From Oxalobacter sp. (GTDB lineage: Bacteria; Pseudomonadota; Gammaproteobacteria; Burkholderiales; Burkholderiaceae_D): a stretch of DNA of 39,374 nt. This document shows, piece after piece, positions 16,176 through 26,324 of the stretch. The notes under the pieces were generated by a model, which was not told where the DNA came from, did no database searches, and saw nothing but the letters and a program-made list of their open reading frames with translations. Within the stretch, counting starts at the first letter, position 1; every line of letters starts with the position of its first letter. The position numbers and the translations under genes were made by a program. The stretch is from the NCBI GenBank assembly GCA_017524145.1, contig JAFWUI010000047.1, forward strand, positions 1 through 39,374, read 5' to 3'.

Positions 16176-18062
16176 ATGATGGATGCAGATAGCAAGAATG
16201 TGGAACTGTCTGAAGAAACCGGAGACCCAAGGGCTTCTGACGACAGGCAGCTTGAAAATGTCCGGAATGCCATCAACAGTTATGCAGTCATCCATCTGGC
16301 GATGGCAAGACGCCATCCAGACTGGCATCAGTGGTCAGCCCAGGAAGAGGTTATCGGCAGGGCGCTTGGATGGGTTTATCAGGCGTTGTCAAGAGCCGGG
16401 GCGGATGGCAGTCTCTGTGTGACTTTGAAAACCGTTGCAGGGCAGGTTCCGGTTGAATCATCGATGGCTGCGTTGCAGGAAGCCAGGAAAGCGGTCGACC
16501 TGCTGCTGGCATGTGGTCTGATGCAGGGACAGGAAGATGCGGAAACAGGCAATGTCCCGTTGGTTTATGATCCGGGAAAGACACCGGAATCGTCACGGAT
16601 TTATTTCCAACGTTACTGGCAGATGGAAAAGCGGTTGGCAGGACTGCTGGTGTCGTTTGCAACAGGTTATAAGGCCGGGGAAGCATCGTTCCGGATACTG
16701 GACCGGTTGATACCTGAAGCCGGTGAGCGGAGGCAGGCGGTTGAAAAGACGCTCAACAACAGGCTGTCCATCATTTCAGGGGGACCGGGTACCGGTAAGA
16801 CAACAGCGGTTGCCGGTGTGCTGGAATGCCTGCTGGCATCAGACAGTGGGAGCAGGATTGTCCTGGCGGCACCTACCGGTAAAGCGGCAGGACGTATGCT
16901 GGAATCCATCAAAGGCTCGATTGGAAAAGCGGCAGGGAAATATCCATATCTTCGGGAAAAGGAACCAGAGCTGGTTGCCCATACGATGCATAAATGGCTG
17001 GTTGACCCGCAGGCCAATGGACAGCGTCCTTCCGCTGACAGGCCTCTGGACTGCGATGTCCTGGTCATTGATGAAGCTTCGATGATTGATATCGAACTGG
17101 CGGTCCGTTTCCTGTCGGTGATTGATGCTGGCAGGACCCGTGTCATCCTGTTGGGTGATCCCTACCAGCTTGCCGCCGTCGGTCCAGGGTCAGTGCTTGC
17201 GGATATCTGTGACAAGGACAGTCCCCTGAATGCCTTTGTTTCTGAACTGACGGTCAGTTACCGGTTTCCAGAGGAAAGCCCTTTGGGAAAACTGTCGAAG
17301 CATATCAAAGAGGCCGGGAGCGGAAAACCGGCCTTCATTCCCAGGCATCCAATGATTGCCGATTGTCTTTCATCCGGCGGTCTGCAGGAGGGCCTGTTGC
17401 CGAAACAGGCGGAAGTGTGGATCAGCAGTCATCTGGCCGCCTATTCAGAAGCGGTCAGGGCTTATCCTGGAAACCAGGATGCCAAGGCATTGTGGGATTC
17501 AGGGAAACGCTTTCAGGCATTGGCTGCTTCACGGCATGGAAAGATGAGTGTCGAGGCTGTCAATCGTTATGCGCAGAAATGCCTGGACAAGGGGCTTGAA
17601 GGGGCAGGGTTGCATCCCTTGTCCGGCCAGCAGGTCATCGTCCGTAAAAACAGCAGTGTGCTCGATATTTATAACGGGGATATCGGGATTGTCTTGCCCC
17701 AGGCACAGGAGTCTAACGCCCAGAACCTTCAGGTGTATTTTGGTGACCGTCAGAAAACGCTGGCGTTGGGACGGTTGCCGCAGTATGAACCGGCTTTTGC
17801 CATTACCATCCATCAATCCCAAGGGTCGGAGTATGAGGAGGTTGCCGTTTTCTTACCGGTTGGCAAGGATAACCGTCTGGCGACAAAAGAACTGCTTTAT
17901 ACCGCTGTCACCCGTGTCAGGGCGGATAAGGATGGAACAACCGGACAATTGACGCTTTTCGGTGAGAAAACGGTTTATGAGACAGCTGTCAGACAGGCAA
18001 CAGAACGGACAAGTGGTTTGATTGTACGGCTGAAGGAGGTTTTTGGGCAGAAAGGCGGCTGA
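16176..18062 (+). CDS. recD: RecBCD enzyme subunit RecD (5'-3' helicase)
   Basis: RecD is the fast 5'-3' motor of exodeoxyribonuclease V, which also controls nuclease activity before Chi. The 628-residue product is close to E. coli RecD (608). It shows Walker A GGPGTGKTT (202-210), the APTGKAAGRMLESI motif, VLVIDEASMIDIELA (Walker B), LLGDPYQLAAVGPGSVLADI, VSYRFPEES and, near the end, FAITIHQSQGSEYEEVAV and LLYTAVTRVR. Two ATG codons stand at the start (16176 and 16179), preceded by GAGGTGAGGA, a strong ribosome-binding site. The order recC-recB-recD with overlaps and short gaps indicates one operon. The gene ends 61 bp from the convergent methyltransferase gene, and I see no clear terminator between them. 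Confidence 0.95.
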   Translation: MMDADSKNVELSEETGDPRASDDRQLENVRNAINSYAVIHLAMARRHPDWHQWSAQEEVIGRALGWVYQALSRAGADGSLCVTLKTVAGQVPVESSMAALQEARKAVDLLLACGLMQGQEDAETGNVPLVYDPGKTPESSRIYFQRYWQMEKRLAGLLVSFATGYKAGEASFRILDRLIPEAGERRQAVEKTLNNRLSIISGGPGTGKTTAVAGVLECLLASDSGSRIVLAAPTGKAAGRMLESIKGSIGKAAGKYPYLREKEPELVAHTMHKWLVDPQANGQRPSADRPLDCDVLVIDEASMIDIELAVRFLSVIDAGRTRVILLGDPYQLAAVGPGSVLADICDKDSPLNAFVSELTVSYRFPEESPLGKLSKHIKEAGSGKPAFIPRHPMIADCLSSGGLQEGLLPKQAEVWISSHLAAYSEAVRAYPGNQDAKALWDSGKRFQALAASRHGKMSVEAVNRYAQKCLDKGLEGAGLHPLSGQQVIVRKNSSVLDIYNGDIGIVLPQAQESNAQNLQVYFGDRQKTLALGRLPQYEPAFAITIHQSQGSEYEEVAVFLPVGKDNRLATKELLYTAVTRVRADKDGTTGQLTLFGEKTVYETAVRQATERTSGLIVRLKEVFGQKGG

Positions 18063-18123
18063 GGCTTTTTCTGGTTGAAGGTATCTGCGATGCCTCTTCC
18101 AAAAACGTTTTCTGGGCTTGGTT

Positions 18124-18753
18124 TCAAGGCCGTTCAGGCAGTTGGATGGAGGCGGCTTTCTGCTTGATGTCTTCCGTTATGGTCCACATATAGACGGTCT
18201 TCGGACCGACTTTCTCGATTTTCTCAGCAGGCCATTCCGGTCCCATATCGGATTCATTGGAGACGACCCGGGTGCCGACTTTCAGCTGTTTCCATAGGTA
18301 GGGGCGCAGTTCATAATTGATCTGCTGGGGCAGGTAGAGGGCGACGACCGTGGCATCGGAAAAATCGACCTTGTAGAAGTCGCCGACCTTGAATTTGACC
18401 AGATGCTCGACCTTGGCGGCTTTGGCGTTTTCATTGGCTTCATCGATGCGTTTCGGGTTCAGGTCGATGCCGACACCATGTGCTCCATAAATCTGGGCGG
18501 CGGCAATGACAATGCGTCCATCACCGCAGCCTAAGTCATAGACGACATCGTTCTTGTTGACTTCAGCGGTTTTCAGCATACCTTTCACTGTTTCTGGCCA
18601 GGTGGTGATGAAACCGGCATCCAGCTTGGGGCCTGTCACTTCATCTATCCCATACATGTTCCTGCCGAAGAAGATGACCATCAGATGGACAAGGACGGCG
18701 ACACCGGCTATTACAAGAATGGTTTTCCATTTTCTTTTTTTCGAAGCTTCCAT
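18124..18753 (-). CDS. Membrane-anchored class I SAM methyltransferase
   Basis: This 209-residue protein has one N-terminal membrane helix (residues 11 to about 29) after a basic stretch (KKRKWK), so the catalytic part probably faces the cytoplasm while tethered to the membrane. The Rossmann fold shows motif I VVYDLGCGDGR (70-80) and GVGIDLNP (93-100), and later DATVVALYLPQQIN. This pattern resembles the FAM173/ATPSCKMT-like protein lysine methyltransferases and their bacterial relatives, which also have an N-terminal membrane segment. That placement rests on motif similarity only, and the substrate is unknown. The gene lies 30 bp after the transporter gene on the same strand, so the two are probably co-transcribed. 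Confidence 0.8.
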   Translation of the reverse strand: MEASKKRKWKTILVIAGVAVLVHLMVIFFGRNMYGIDEVTGPKLDAGFITTWPETVKGMLKTAEVNKNDVVYDLGCGDGRIVIAAAQIYGAHGVGIDLNPKRIDEANENAKAAKVEHLVKFKVGDFYKVDFSDATVVALYLPQQINYELRPYLWKQLKVGTRVVSNESDMGPEWPAEKIEKVGPKTVYMWTITEDIKQKAASIQLPERP

Positions 18754-18783
18754 AAATCTGGCGGAACAATTGATGATGAAGGG

Positions 18784-20193
18784 TTATCGGTTTTCTTTAT
18801 GCAACCGCCTGATTATCCCTAGAAGTCCGAGTCCAATCAAGAGGACAGCGACTCCAATCCATGCAGCATTGATGTTGCCAAGGGACTGGTCATAGACATA
18901 AGAGAGGCTGGACCAGAGCATATAGCCGCAGGTCAGGCAGAAGATGATGGGCAGGACAGGGTAGAACGGTACCCGGAAAGCGTTGTCTGCCCGGGGCTGT
19001 TTCCGTAGGATGAACAGGCTGATGCCAGCCAGCAGGAAGAACAGCCAGAAGACGGGAGCCGTGAATTCAACCATCGAATTGAATCCTCCGCCAATCAGGG
19101 TACCCAGGATGACCAGGACAATGGAAGCCAGGCATTGCACGACCAAGGCATTGACGGGGGTATTGCGTTCGGTGTTCCAGACACCGAGTTTCCGAAGGGG
19201 CTTCCAATCCTGTCCCATCGCATAACTGGAGCGGGCACCGACGATGATGGTGGCGTTGATGGAAGTGAGGGATGAAACGGCAATCATCAACGAGATGATT
19301 TTCTCGGCGGCTTCGCCCCAGACAAGCTGCATGGTGTCAGCAGCGATTGTTTTTGAGGAAGCCATGCCCGGCAGACCAAGGCTTGTCCAGTAAGCCCAGT
19401 TGACCAGCAGGTAAAGCAGGGTAATGGCTGTGATGGAGAAGACCAGAGCCCGGACCATGTTTTTCCTGCCGTTTTCGAGTTCTGCGCTGATATAGGCGGC
19501 TTCATTCCAGCCACCGAATGTCAGGAGGACAAACACCATTGCCAGCCCAAACCCTGAAAAGTCCATGGATGGTGCAGCGGTCTGTGGCTGCATCGTCTGG
19601 GGATTGCCATTGCCTGTCAAGGTAAGGTAAACGGCACCACCGATGATAAGCATCAGGCAGATGACTTGGATGGCGGTGAACAGTGCCTGTGTCCGCATGC
19701 CGGTATGGACATTACGGATGTTCAGCCAGGACAGGATGATGACGATGGCAATGGCATAGATGAAAGAACCACATTGGAGGTTGCCGATATCCAAGGAGAA
19801 CAGGCGTTGCATGTAATCGCCAAACACAAATGCGAGCAATGCAATGGAACCGGTTGTGATGACAGAAATGCGTGCCCAGCCAAACAGGAAGGCAACGGAT
19901 CTGCCATATGCCCGTTCAATGAAATGGTAATCGCCACCAGCATGGGGGAAAGCGGTTGCCAGTTCGGCATAGCAGAGTGCGCCAATCAGGGAGACAACCC
20001 CACCAAGTATCCAGGCGATGAACATGCCGGAACTGTTGCCGGTCATTCCGGCAACAGCAGTGGGAGCCTTGAAGATGCCAGAACCGATTACCAGCCCGAT
20101 AATCAGGACGATGGCTTCCAACAGCCGTACTGTCCGGCGGGGAGTTCCCTGTGCGGGGGAATCTTGGGAAGGATGGTTCTCAGGGGCGGGCAT
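18784..20193 (-). CDS. APC-superfamily amino-acid transporter
   Basis: This is an inner-membrane amino-acid permease or exchanger of 469 residues with about 12 hydrophobic helices. The first helix has the substrate-binding signature IGSGIFKAP of the amino acid-polyamine-organocation family. SLIGALCYAELATAFPHAGG follows in helix 2-3, with YHFIERAYGR next, and the pattern resembles the SteT/LAT-like exchangers. The substrate amino acid cannot be fixed from the sequence. ATG at 20193 is preferred to the GTG just before it, and neither has a clear ribosome-binding site. The gene is divergent from the aldo/keto reductase gene and followed after 30 bp by the methyltransferase gene. Confidence 0.88.
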   Translation of the reverse strand: MPAPENHPSQDSPAQGTPRRTVRLLEAIVLIIGLVIGSGIFKAPTAVAGMTGNSSGMFIAWILGGVVSLIGALCYAELATAFPHAGGDYHFIERAYGRSVAFLFGWARISVITTGSIALLAFVFGDYMQRLFSLDIGNLQCGSFIYAIAIVIILSWLNIRNVHTGMRTQALFTAIQVICLMLIIGGAVYLTLTGNGNPQTMQPQTAAPSMDFSGFGLAMVFVLLTFGGWNEAAYISAELENGRKNMVRALVFSITAITLLYLLVNWAYWTSLGLPGMASSKTIAADTMQLVWGEAAEKIISLMIAVSSLTSINATIIVGARSSYAMGQDWKPLRKLGVWNTERNTPVNALVVQCLASIVLVILGTLIGGGFNSMVEFTAPVFWLFFLLAGISLFILRKQPRADNAFRVPFYPVLPIIFCLTCGYMLWSSLSYVYDQSLGNINAAWIGVAVLLIGLGLLGIIRRLHKENR

Positions 20194-20356
20194 CACGTTG
20201 GTGGAAGCAAAGGCTAGATTAAAAAATGGAAAAGCCTATTGTAAACAGAACCGCCGTTTTTCTGAACATAAAGATGGTTTTGGAGGCTTTTTTGAGAAAG
20301 GCGGTAAAAGCGTCCATAATATCTGGAGCCTGTATCTGTCAGAAAGGGATTTCAAG

Positions 20357-21229
20357 ATGGTCAATCAGACAATGACGCTGTCAAACGGTGTTGATGTGCC
20401 GGTGCTGGCATTGGGGACCTGGTTCATCAAGGATGACCGGGCGGCAGAGGCTGTCAGGCAGGCTGTTGCGGTGGGATACCGGCATATCGATACGGCACAG
20501 GGATACCGGAATGAACGGGGTGTCGGAGAGGGCATCCGGACCTGTGGTGTGCCGAGGGGACGGCTTTTTGTCACATCGAAGGTGGCGGCAGAGCATAAGT
20601 CTTATGAAGCGGCAGCGGTTTCGATTGACCGGAGCCTTGCCCTGATGGAACTGGATTATCTGGACCTGATGCTGATCCACAGCCCGCAGCCATGGACAGA
20701 GGTCAACCAGTCTGACAACCGTTATGTTGAGGAGAACCGGCAGGTCTGGAGGGCGTTGGAAGATGCGCTTGCAGCAGGGAAAGTCCGTGCGGTTGGCATC
20801 TCGAATTTCCTGCAAGGGGACATCGACAGCTTATGGCAGACCGCAACGGTCAAGCCGATGGTCAACCAGATTCTCTGCCATATCGGGAATACGCCTTTGG
20901 AACTGATGGCGTATTGCCGGAAAAAGGGCATTGTGCTGGAAGCGTATTCCCCAATCGCACATGGTGAAGCACTCAAGAACCGTCAGATTGCAGGGATGGC
21001 GGCAAAGTATGGGGTGACGGTTCCGCAGCTGTGTATCCGTTATGACCTTCAGCTTGGTATGGTTGTAATTCCCAAAGCAGAAAACCCTGACCATATGAAA
21101 GCCAACAGGGAAATTGATTTTGTGATTTCCGATGATGATATGGACACATTGAGGAATATGGAACGCATCAAGGATTATGGTGAGTTCAGCTATATCCCGG
21201 TTTTTGGCGGCAGGAAACCACGGGGATGA
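20357..21229 (+). CDS. Aldo/keto reductase
   Basis: This is a cytoplasmic NADPH-dependent reductase of aldehydes or ketones, 290 residues long, close to the 2,5-diketo-D-gluconate reductase type (DkgA/DkgB, AKR5 group). The catalytic tetrad is complete: D45 and Y50 in HIDTAQGYRNE, K75 in FVTSKV, H108 in LMLIHSPQPW. The family signatures GKVRAVGISNF and, near the end, VIPKAENPDHMKANREIDF are present; the latter binds NADPH. The frame is open far upstream, but that extension runs antisense into the transporter gene. The ATG at 20357 with AAAGGG 8 bases before it gives the family-typical N-terminus. Physiological substrate unknown. Confidence 0.9.
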   Translation: MVNQTMTLSNGVDVPVLALGTWFIKDDRAAEAVRQAVAVGYRHIDTAQGYRNERGVGEGIRTCGVPRGRLFVTSKVAAEHKSYEAAAVSIDRSLALMELDYLDLMLIHSPQPWTEVNQSDNRYVEENRQVWRALEDALAAGKVRAVGISNFLQGDIDSLWQTATVKPMVNQILCHIGNTPLELMAYCRKKGIVLEAYSPIAHGEALKNRQIAGMAAKYGVTVPQLCIRYDLQLGMVVIPKAENPDHMKANREIDFVISDDDMDTLRNMERIKDYGEFSYIPVFGGRKPRG

Positions 21230-21238
21230 TGTGCGGGT

Positions 21239-21268
21239 TTGAGGAAATTTACTTGATACTGATAAGAT
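21239..21268 (+). promoter_or_regulatory. Possible promoter of the MBL-fold hydrolase gene
   Basis: TTGAGG (21239-21244) and TAAGAT (21263-21268) have an 18-bp spacing, about 57 bp upstream of the start codon. GATAAG at 21261-21266 is an alternative -10. The match is moderate. Confidence 0.35.
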
Positions 21269-21325
21269 AGCAGCGTTATGCGTGGAAATCCTATCGGTTA
21301 TCGGAAAAACAAGTGGAGGAGATGA

Positions 21326-22405
21326 ATGTCAGATTATAAGAAAGTTGCATCAGGGCTGTTGGTTTCCCTGTTGGGGTTGTCTTTGATGGCGCAGGTGCAG
21401 GCTGCCGGGAAGAAATCACGGGCACCCCAGGCGACAGCCAAGAAAGTGCAGCAGCCCCAGTCAGAAGTGGCTGTACCGGAAGCCGTTGCTGAAGAAGGGC
21501 AGGTTCAGCAGGTGCCGGCACAGGTCAAGCAGCAGGTGCCTGGCTATTACCGGATGATGGTCGGCCAGTTTGAGGTGACCGCATTGTTTGATGGGACTTT
21601 CGATTTCCATCCTGACCTGTTGAAGAACATGGACCCAGTCCAGATCAACCAAATCCTGATGCACCATTATGGTCAGACTACCAAGATCCAGTCACCGATT
21701 AATGGTTATCTGGTCCACACCGGAGACCATCTTGTCCTGATTGATGCAGGTGCCGGCAAGCTGTTCGGCAAAGACCAGCAGGGGCATATCATGGAGAACT
21801 TCAAGGCAGCGGGGTATCAGCCTGAACAGGTTGACACCATCATCCTGACCCATCTGCATGGTGACCATACCGGCGGCTTGAGCAAGGATGGCAAGAAGGT
21901 CTTTCCGAATGCGGTTGTTTATGTGAACAAGGTTGACAATCAGTATTGGCTTTCTGAACAGACGGCTGCCAAGGCTCCATTGGAACGCCAGATTTTCTTC
22001 AAGCTGGCACAGCAGTCCACCCGTCCTTATGTGGATGGTGAACACTGGAAGCCGATTGAAGCTGGCACAGAGATTGTCCCAGGCATCAAGGCGGTTGCCG
22101 CTTATGGCCATACCCCTGGGCATTCTGCCTTGGAAATTGAATCCAATGGCTCAAAACTGCTGGTCTGGGGCGATATCGTCCATAGCCATGCCATCCAATT
22201 CGCCCATCCGGAAGTTTCTATTGAATATGATTCCGATACGGAAGCAGCCAAGACAACCCGTTATGCTTTCATGAAACGGGTGGCTGACAGCCATGAACTG
22301 GTTGCCGGAATGCATCTGCCGTTCCCGGGTATCGGGCATGTAGTCCCTGCATCAGAAGGGACATATACCTGGATTCCGGTTGAATATGCACCTTTAGCCA
22401 AATAA
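21326..22405 (+). CDS. Exported metallo-beta-lactamase-fold hydrolase
   Basis: This 359-residue protein has a signal peptide (hydrophobic residues 9-21, cleavage likely after VQA at 26), so it acts in the periplasm or outside the cell. Residues 28-72 form an Ala/Gln/Val/Lys-rich linker. The catalytic domain has the zinc motif HLHGDH (176-181), the later histidine in YGHTPGHSALEI, and an aspartate in VWGDIVHSHA, as expected for a two-metal MBL hydrolase. The overall pattern resembles the lactonase-like branch that includes AHL-degrading enzymes. Substrate and quorum-quenching activity are not proven by these motifs. Start ATG follows GGAGGA by 5 bases. The gene probably stands alone and ends at the hairpin at 22419-22442. 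Confidence 0.88.
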   Translation: MSDYKKVASGLLVSLLGLSLMAQVQAAGKKSRAPQATAKKVQQPQSEVAVPEAVAEEGQVQQVPAQVKQQVPGYYRMMVGQFEVTALFDGTFDFHPDLLKNMDPVQINQILMHHYGQTTKIQSPINGYLVHTGDHLVLIDAGAGKLFGKDQQGHIMENFKAAGYQPEQVDTIILTHLHGDHTGGLSKDGKKVFPNAVVYVNKVDNQYWLSEQTAAKAPLERQIFFKLAQQSTRPYVDGEHWKPIEAGTEIVPGIKAVAAYGHTPGHSALEIESNGSKLLVWGDIVHSHAIQFAHPEVSIEYDSDTEAAKTTRYAFMKRVADSHELVAGMHLPFPGIGHVVPASEGTYTWIPVEYAPLAK

Positions 22406-22418
22406 GCGTATTCCATAT

Positions 22419-22442
22419 CTGCGGGAGGGGATGCTCCCGCAG
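22419..22442. terminator. GC-rich hairpin between convergent genes
   Basis: CTGCGGGAG (22419-22427) pairs perfectly with CTCCCGCAG (22434-22442) around a 6-base loop. It fills the 39-bp gap between the MBL hydrolase and the yhhJ-like gene and can form on both strands. No U-tract follows on either strand. Confidence 0.55.
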
Positions 22443-22444
22443 GT

Positions 22445-23584
22445 TCAGTTCCCTTGGATGACGGACTTCCTGAAGCGAGAGAGGGACAAGGCAAAGAAAA
22501 CAATCCCGACACCTGTCATCGCGAGGAATTCCGGCCAGACAATCGAGATGCCTGCTCCGCGGAACAGGATTGACTGCGCCAGTTTCACATAGTAGGTGGT
22601 CGGTGCCGCCATCATCACGTTCTGCACCCATTCTGGCATACTTTCCTGTGGCGTTGAACCGCCAGACAGCATCTGCAGCGGGATGATGGTCAGGAAAATC
22701 AGCAGGCCCAGCTGGGGCATGGACTTGGACAGGGTGCCCAGGAAAATCCCGATGGCGGCGGCGGCGAACAGATAGACGGTCGATGCCAGCAGGAACAGGG
22801 GAATCGATCCGACAATCGGCACCTGCATCAGCATTTTGACGATGATGACCAGGCCGCCGCTGGCACCAATCAGCACCGCCAGCCCATTCGCCCAGATTTT
22901 GGAAATCATGATTTCTGCCGCTACCAAAGGCATCGCCAGCAAGTGCTCCAAGGTGCCATGTTCCCGTTCACGGATATAGGCGGCACCGACCAGGATGATG
23001 GTCAGCATGGTGACATTGTTGATGACCTGGATGACACCACCGAACCAGAAGCCGGTCATGTTTGGATTGAAGCGGACATGTGTCACCAGGTTGATGGGCT
23101 GGGAGACCGTAGATTCAGTTGTCCGGTTCAGGTATTCATTGATTTCATTGTTGAAGATTGTCTCGATATAACCTGATCCGATGAAGGCTTGGCTCATCAC
23201 AGTGGCATCGATGTTCAGCTGTACGGTTGGTCTGCGTCCGGCAATCAGGTCTTTCTGGAAACTTGGCGGGATGATGATGGAGAACGAATGGTACCCACGG
23301 TCCAGGGATTCTGTTGCCTCATCCGGCTCAACCAGGTCCGGTGTCTTGAAATACGGTTTTGTCAGGGAATTGGCAAGACGCATCGAAATCTGGGAATGGT
23401 CTTGGTCCACGATGGCGACTGGGGCATTATGCAGTTCTTGGGATACGCCCTTGGCAGAACTGTAGATGTTGGCGGTGAACGCATAGATGATCAGCAGCAG
23501 CATGACCTTGTCTGCCCAAAGGCTCTTGAGTTCCTTGAGCCCCAGTTGGTAGATATTGTTCAGGTGTGTCATAAAAGCGTTCAT
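22445..23584 (-). CDS. ABC-2 type exporter permease (YhhJ-like)
   Basis: This 379-residue inner-membrane permease of the ABC-2 family has one N-terminal helix (about residues 20-40), a large periplasmic domain (APVAIVDQDHSQISMRLANS and onwards), then five or six helices including the conserved region REREHGTLEHLLAMPLVAAE. It should pair with the permease half of the rbbA-like protein to form the membrane channel. The ATG at 23584 has GGGAGG about 7 bases upstream; an in-frame TTG directly before it is less likely. It starts 12 bp after rbbA ends and is the last gene of the exporter operon. The order matches yhiI-rbbA-yhhJ of E. coli. Confidence 0.88.
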   Translation of the reverse strand: MNAFMTHLNNIYQLGLKELKSLWADKVMLLLIIYAFTANIYSSAKGVSQELHNAPVAIVDQDHSQISMRLANSLTKPYFKTPDLVEPDEATESLDRGYHSFSIIIPPSFQKDLIAGRRPTVQLNIDATVMSQAFIGSGYIETIFNNEINEYLNRTTESTVSQPINLVTHVRFNPNMTGFWFGGVIQVINNVTMLTIILVGAAYIREREHGTLEHLLAMPLVAAEIMISKIWANGLAVLIGASGGLVIIVKMLMQVPIVGSIPLFLLASTVYLFAAAAIGIFLGTLSKSMPQLGLLIFLTIIPLQMLSGGSTPQESMPEWVQNVMMAAPTTYYVKLAQSILFRGAGISIVWPEFLAMTGVGIVFFALSLSRFRKSVIQGN

Positions 23585-23596
23585 CAAGGCCTCCCG

Positions 23597-26323
23597 TCAT
23601 TTTTCTTGTTTCGGCAACAGGAGCCAGGCAATGAACGTCAGGGCAGGGATGAAGCCTGCCAGACAGCATAAAGGATGGATGACATCAGCAAACTGCAGCG
23701 CTTTGGTGAAAACCCCACGGCTCAGGATGATGAAATGCGATGCCGGAAAGAATTGGCCGATCCAATAGGCACTGCCTTCCAATGAGCCGATCGGGTCTTT
23801 CAATCCTGAAAACTGGGTGGTTGGCAGCATCGTCAGGATGGCGGTTCCAAAAAGCGCTGAAATCTGTGTCTTGGTGAACGTTGAAATCAGCAGTCCCAGT
23901 CCGGTGGTAGAGATGACATAAAGCAGGGCACCGATTGTCATGGCGGCTAGGCTGCCCTTGATGGGGATTTTGAAGAACAGCACAGCACAGGCGGTCATCA
24001 GGATGTAACTGAGCATCGACAGCACGACATAAGGCAGCTGTTTTCCTAACAGGAATTCCAGTTTGGTGACCGGTGTCACATACAGGTTGGTGATGGAGCC
24101 CAGTTCCTTTTCACGGACAACGCCCAATGCCATCAAGACCGCAGGAATCAGCATCAGCAGCAACGGGATGATGGCAGGGATCATTGCAAATTCACTCTTG
24201 AAGTCCTGGTTGTAACGGTAACGCTTGAGCAGGGTTGCCGCTGCCTGGTAATCATTGCCGGATGTCTCTTTGTTCAGTTCGACAAGGTATTTGCCATGGA
24301 GTCCCCGGACATACCCCAATATCGTTTCGCCCCGGTAAGGCATCGCTCCATCAATCCATGCAGCGATTTCCGGTTTACGTCCCTGTATGAGGTCTTTTCC
24401 GAAATCAGGGGGAATCTCAATCGCTACACTGAGCTTGCCGTTTTTCATCCGGGTATCCAGCTCCTGCGCATTGGCAAGAGGTGGCTGTTCGATGAAATAG
24501 CGTGAGCCGGAGATGTTGTGGATATAGTCCCGGGATTGCGGCGACTGGTCATAATCCAGTACAGCGAATTTCAGGTTCTCCACATCCATGGAAATGCCGC
24601 CACCCAGCACAAAGAACAGGATGATGCTGCCAAGGATGGCGAAACTGATGCGGATTGGGTCACGGCGCAGTTCCAGGGATTCCCGGAAGGCATAAGCCAA
24701 CAGCCGGCGTAGGCTGAAAAATGTGTTTTCAGGAGGATGATGGTTTTCTTTGCCGTTTTTTTCATCCATCGAGAAAGACTGCTGTTGCTGGTCACCGATA
24801 TCTTCTTCCAGGTATTCGATGAATGCTTGTTCAAGGGTTGCTGACTGTTTGCGTTGGCGCAGTTCTTCGGGTGTGCCGCTTGCCAGTACCTTGCCGGCAT
24901 TCATGAGTGAAATCCGGTCGCAGCGTTCCGCTTCGTTCATGAAATGGGTCGAGATGAAAATCGTCACATTCTGTTCCCGGGACAGTTCGACCAGCAGCCG
25001 CCAGAAATCATCCCGTGCGACAGGATCGACACCGGAAGTCGGTTCATCAAGGATCAGCAGTTTGGGACCATGTACGACAGCCACCGCCAGTGACAGGCGC
25101 TGCCGTATTCCAAGAGGCAATGATTCAGCGGAAGAGTTGACATAAGGCCCTAACCCAAACCGGTCAACAAGGTGGTTGATGCGCTGTCTGGCTTCATCAC
25201 GGGGGAGGTGGAACAGGCGGGCATGGAGGTCGAGGTTCTGCTGGACAGTCAGCTCCCCATAAAGCGAGAATGCCTGGGACATATAACCGACATCCCGACG
25301 GCTGTCGATATTGTTGGCATCAACCACTTTTCCAAAAGTCTTTGCGGTACCGGATGTCGGTGCCAGCAATCCTGTCAGCATTTTCATTGTGGTGGTCTTG
25401 CCACAGCCATTGGAGCCGAGGAAGCCGAAGATTTCCCCTTGTGGAATCTTGAAACTGACATGGTCAACCGCCACAAAATCCCCAAACTGCTGGGTCAGCC
25501 CATCTGCTTCAATCGCCCAGTCCTGGTTCTGGTTTTCAGGCAGGGGGGGGATGACCAGTTCTTCATAGTCCGCCCGTTTCTCTTCAGGCAGGAATTGGAT
25601 GAACGCCTGTTCCAATGATGCCTTTCCGGTCCGCTGTTTCATTTCATCAGCAGTGCCAGTCGCAATGACCTTGCCGCCATACATTGCAGCAAGCCAATCG
25701 AACTGTTCCGCTTCTTCCATATAGGCGGTTGCCACCAGTACGCTCATCTGTGGACGCCGTTGCCGGATAGAATCAATCAGTTCCCAGAACTGACGGCGCG
25801 ACAGCGGGTCAACCCCAGTCGTCGGTTCATCCAGAATCAGCAGGTCGGGGTCATGGACCAGCGAACAGCAGAGCCCCAGTTTCTGCTTCATGCCGCCAGA
25901 AAGTTTGCCGGCAGGGCGGTCCTTGAATTGGAAAAGCCCTGTCGCAGCTGTCAATTCATCAATCCGCTGCTGCCTTTCAGTGGCATCCTGTCCAAACAAC
26001 CGTGCAAAGAAATCGATGTTTTCTGCAACGGAAAGGGTCGGGTAAAGGTTTTTGCCAAGGCCTTGTGGCATATAGGCAATCCGAGGCAGCAATGCATTGC
26101 GGACATGGCGGTCGCTGATATCGTTTTCCAATACCTGTATCTGTCCCTGCTGGATTTTTTTGGCACAGGAAAGCAGGGCGAGCAACGAAGACTTGCCGAC
26201 GCCATCCGGTCCAATCAGACCGACCATGCATCCACCTGGTATGGTCAGGGTCAGGTCATCCAATGCCTTCACCTTGCCATATTGCAGGCTGACATTGGAA
26301 AGCTGGGCGGCAGGCGGTTTCAT
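23597..26323 (-). CDS. rbbA: RbbA-like fusion of two ABC ATPase domains and a permease
   Basis: This 908-residue protein has two ATP-binding cassettes followed by an ABC-2 membrane domain. The first cassette has Walker A GPDGVGKS (38-45), signature LSGGM (141-145) and Walker B LLILDEP (161-167). The second has Walker A GSNGCGKT (303-310) but a degenerate signature, LPLGI in place of LSGGQ, before [13 protein letters not shown]. The membrane part begins near residue 560 and includes a long periplasmic section with [16 protein letters not shown]. Length and layout match E. coli RbbA/YhiH (911), once described as a ribosome-associated ATPase. The genes here are all export components, so a transport role is more likely. 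It begins 1 bp after the yhiI-like stop codon. Confidence 0.9.
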   Translation of the reverse strand: MKPPAAQLSNVSLQYGKVKALDDLTLTIPGGCMVGLIGPDGVGKSSLLALLSCAKKIQQGQIQVLENDISDRHVRNALLPRIAYMPQGLGKNLYPTLSVAENIDFFARLFGQDATERQQRIDELTAATGLFQFKDRPAGKLSGGMKQKLGLCCSLVHDPDLLILDEPTTGVDPLSRRQFWELIDSIRQRRPQMSVLVATAYMEEAEQFDWLAAMYGGKVIATGTADEMKQRTGKASLEQAFIQFLPEEKRADYEELVIPPLPENQNQDWAIEADGLTQQFGDFVAVDHVSFKIPQGEIFGFLGSNGCGKTTTMKMLTGLLAPTSGTAKTFGKVVDANNIDSRRDVGYMSQAFSLYGELTVQQNLDLHARLFHLPRDEARQRINHLVDRFGLGPYVNSSAESLPLGIRQRLSLAVAVVHGPKLLILDEPTSGVDPVARDDFWRLLVELSREQNVTIFISTHFMNEAERCDRISLMNAGKVLASGTPEELRQRKQSATLEQAFIEYLEEDIGDQQQQSFSMDEKNGKENHHPPENTFFSLRRLLAYAFRESLELRRDPIRISFAILGSIILFFVLGGGISMDVENLKFAVLDYDQSPQSRDYIHNISGSRYFIEQPPLANAQELDTRMKNGKLSVAIEIPPDFGKDLIQGRKPEIAAWIDGAMPYRGETILGYVRGLHGKYLVELNKETSGNDYQAAATLLKRYRYNQDFKSEFAMIPAIIPLLLMLIPAVLMALGVVREKELGSITNLYVTPVTKLEFLLGKQLPYVVLSMLSYILMTACAVLFFKIPIKGSLAAMTIGALLYVISTTGLGLLISTFTKTQISALFGTAILTMLPTTQFSGLKDPIGSLEGSAYWIGQFFPASHFIILSRGVFTKALQFADVIHPLCCLAGFIPALTFIAWLLLPKQEK

Positions 26324-26324
26324 A

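Noticed and set aside
18063-18123. Terminator between recD and the methyltransferase gene
   Set aside because: No stem of useful length is visible in the 61-bp convergent gap.
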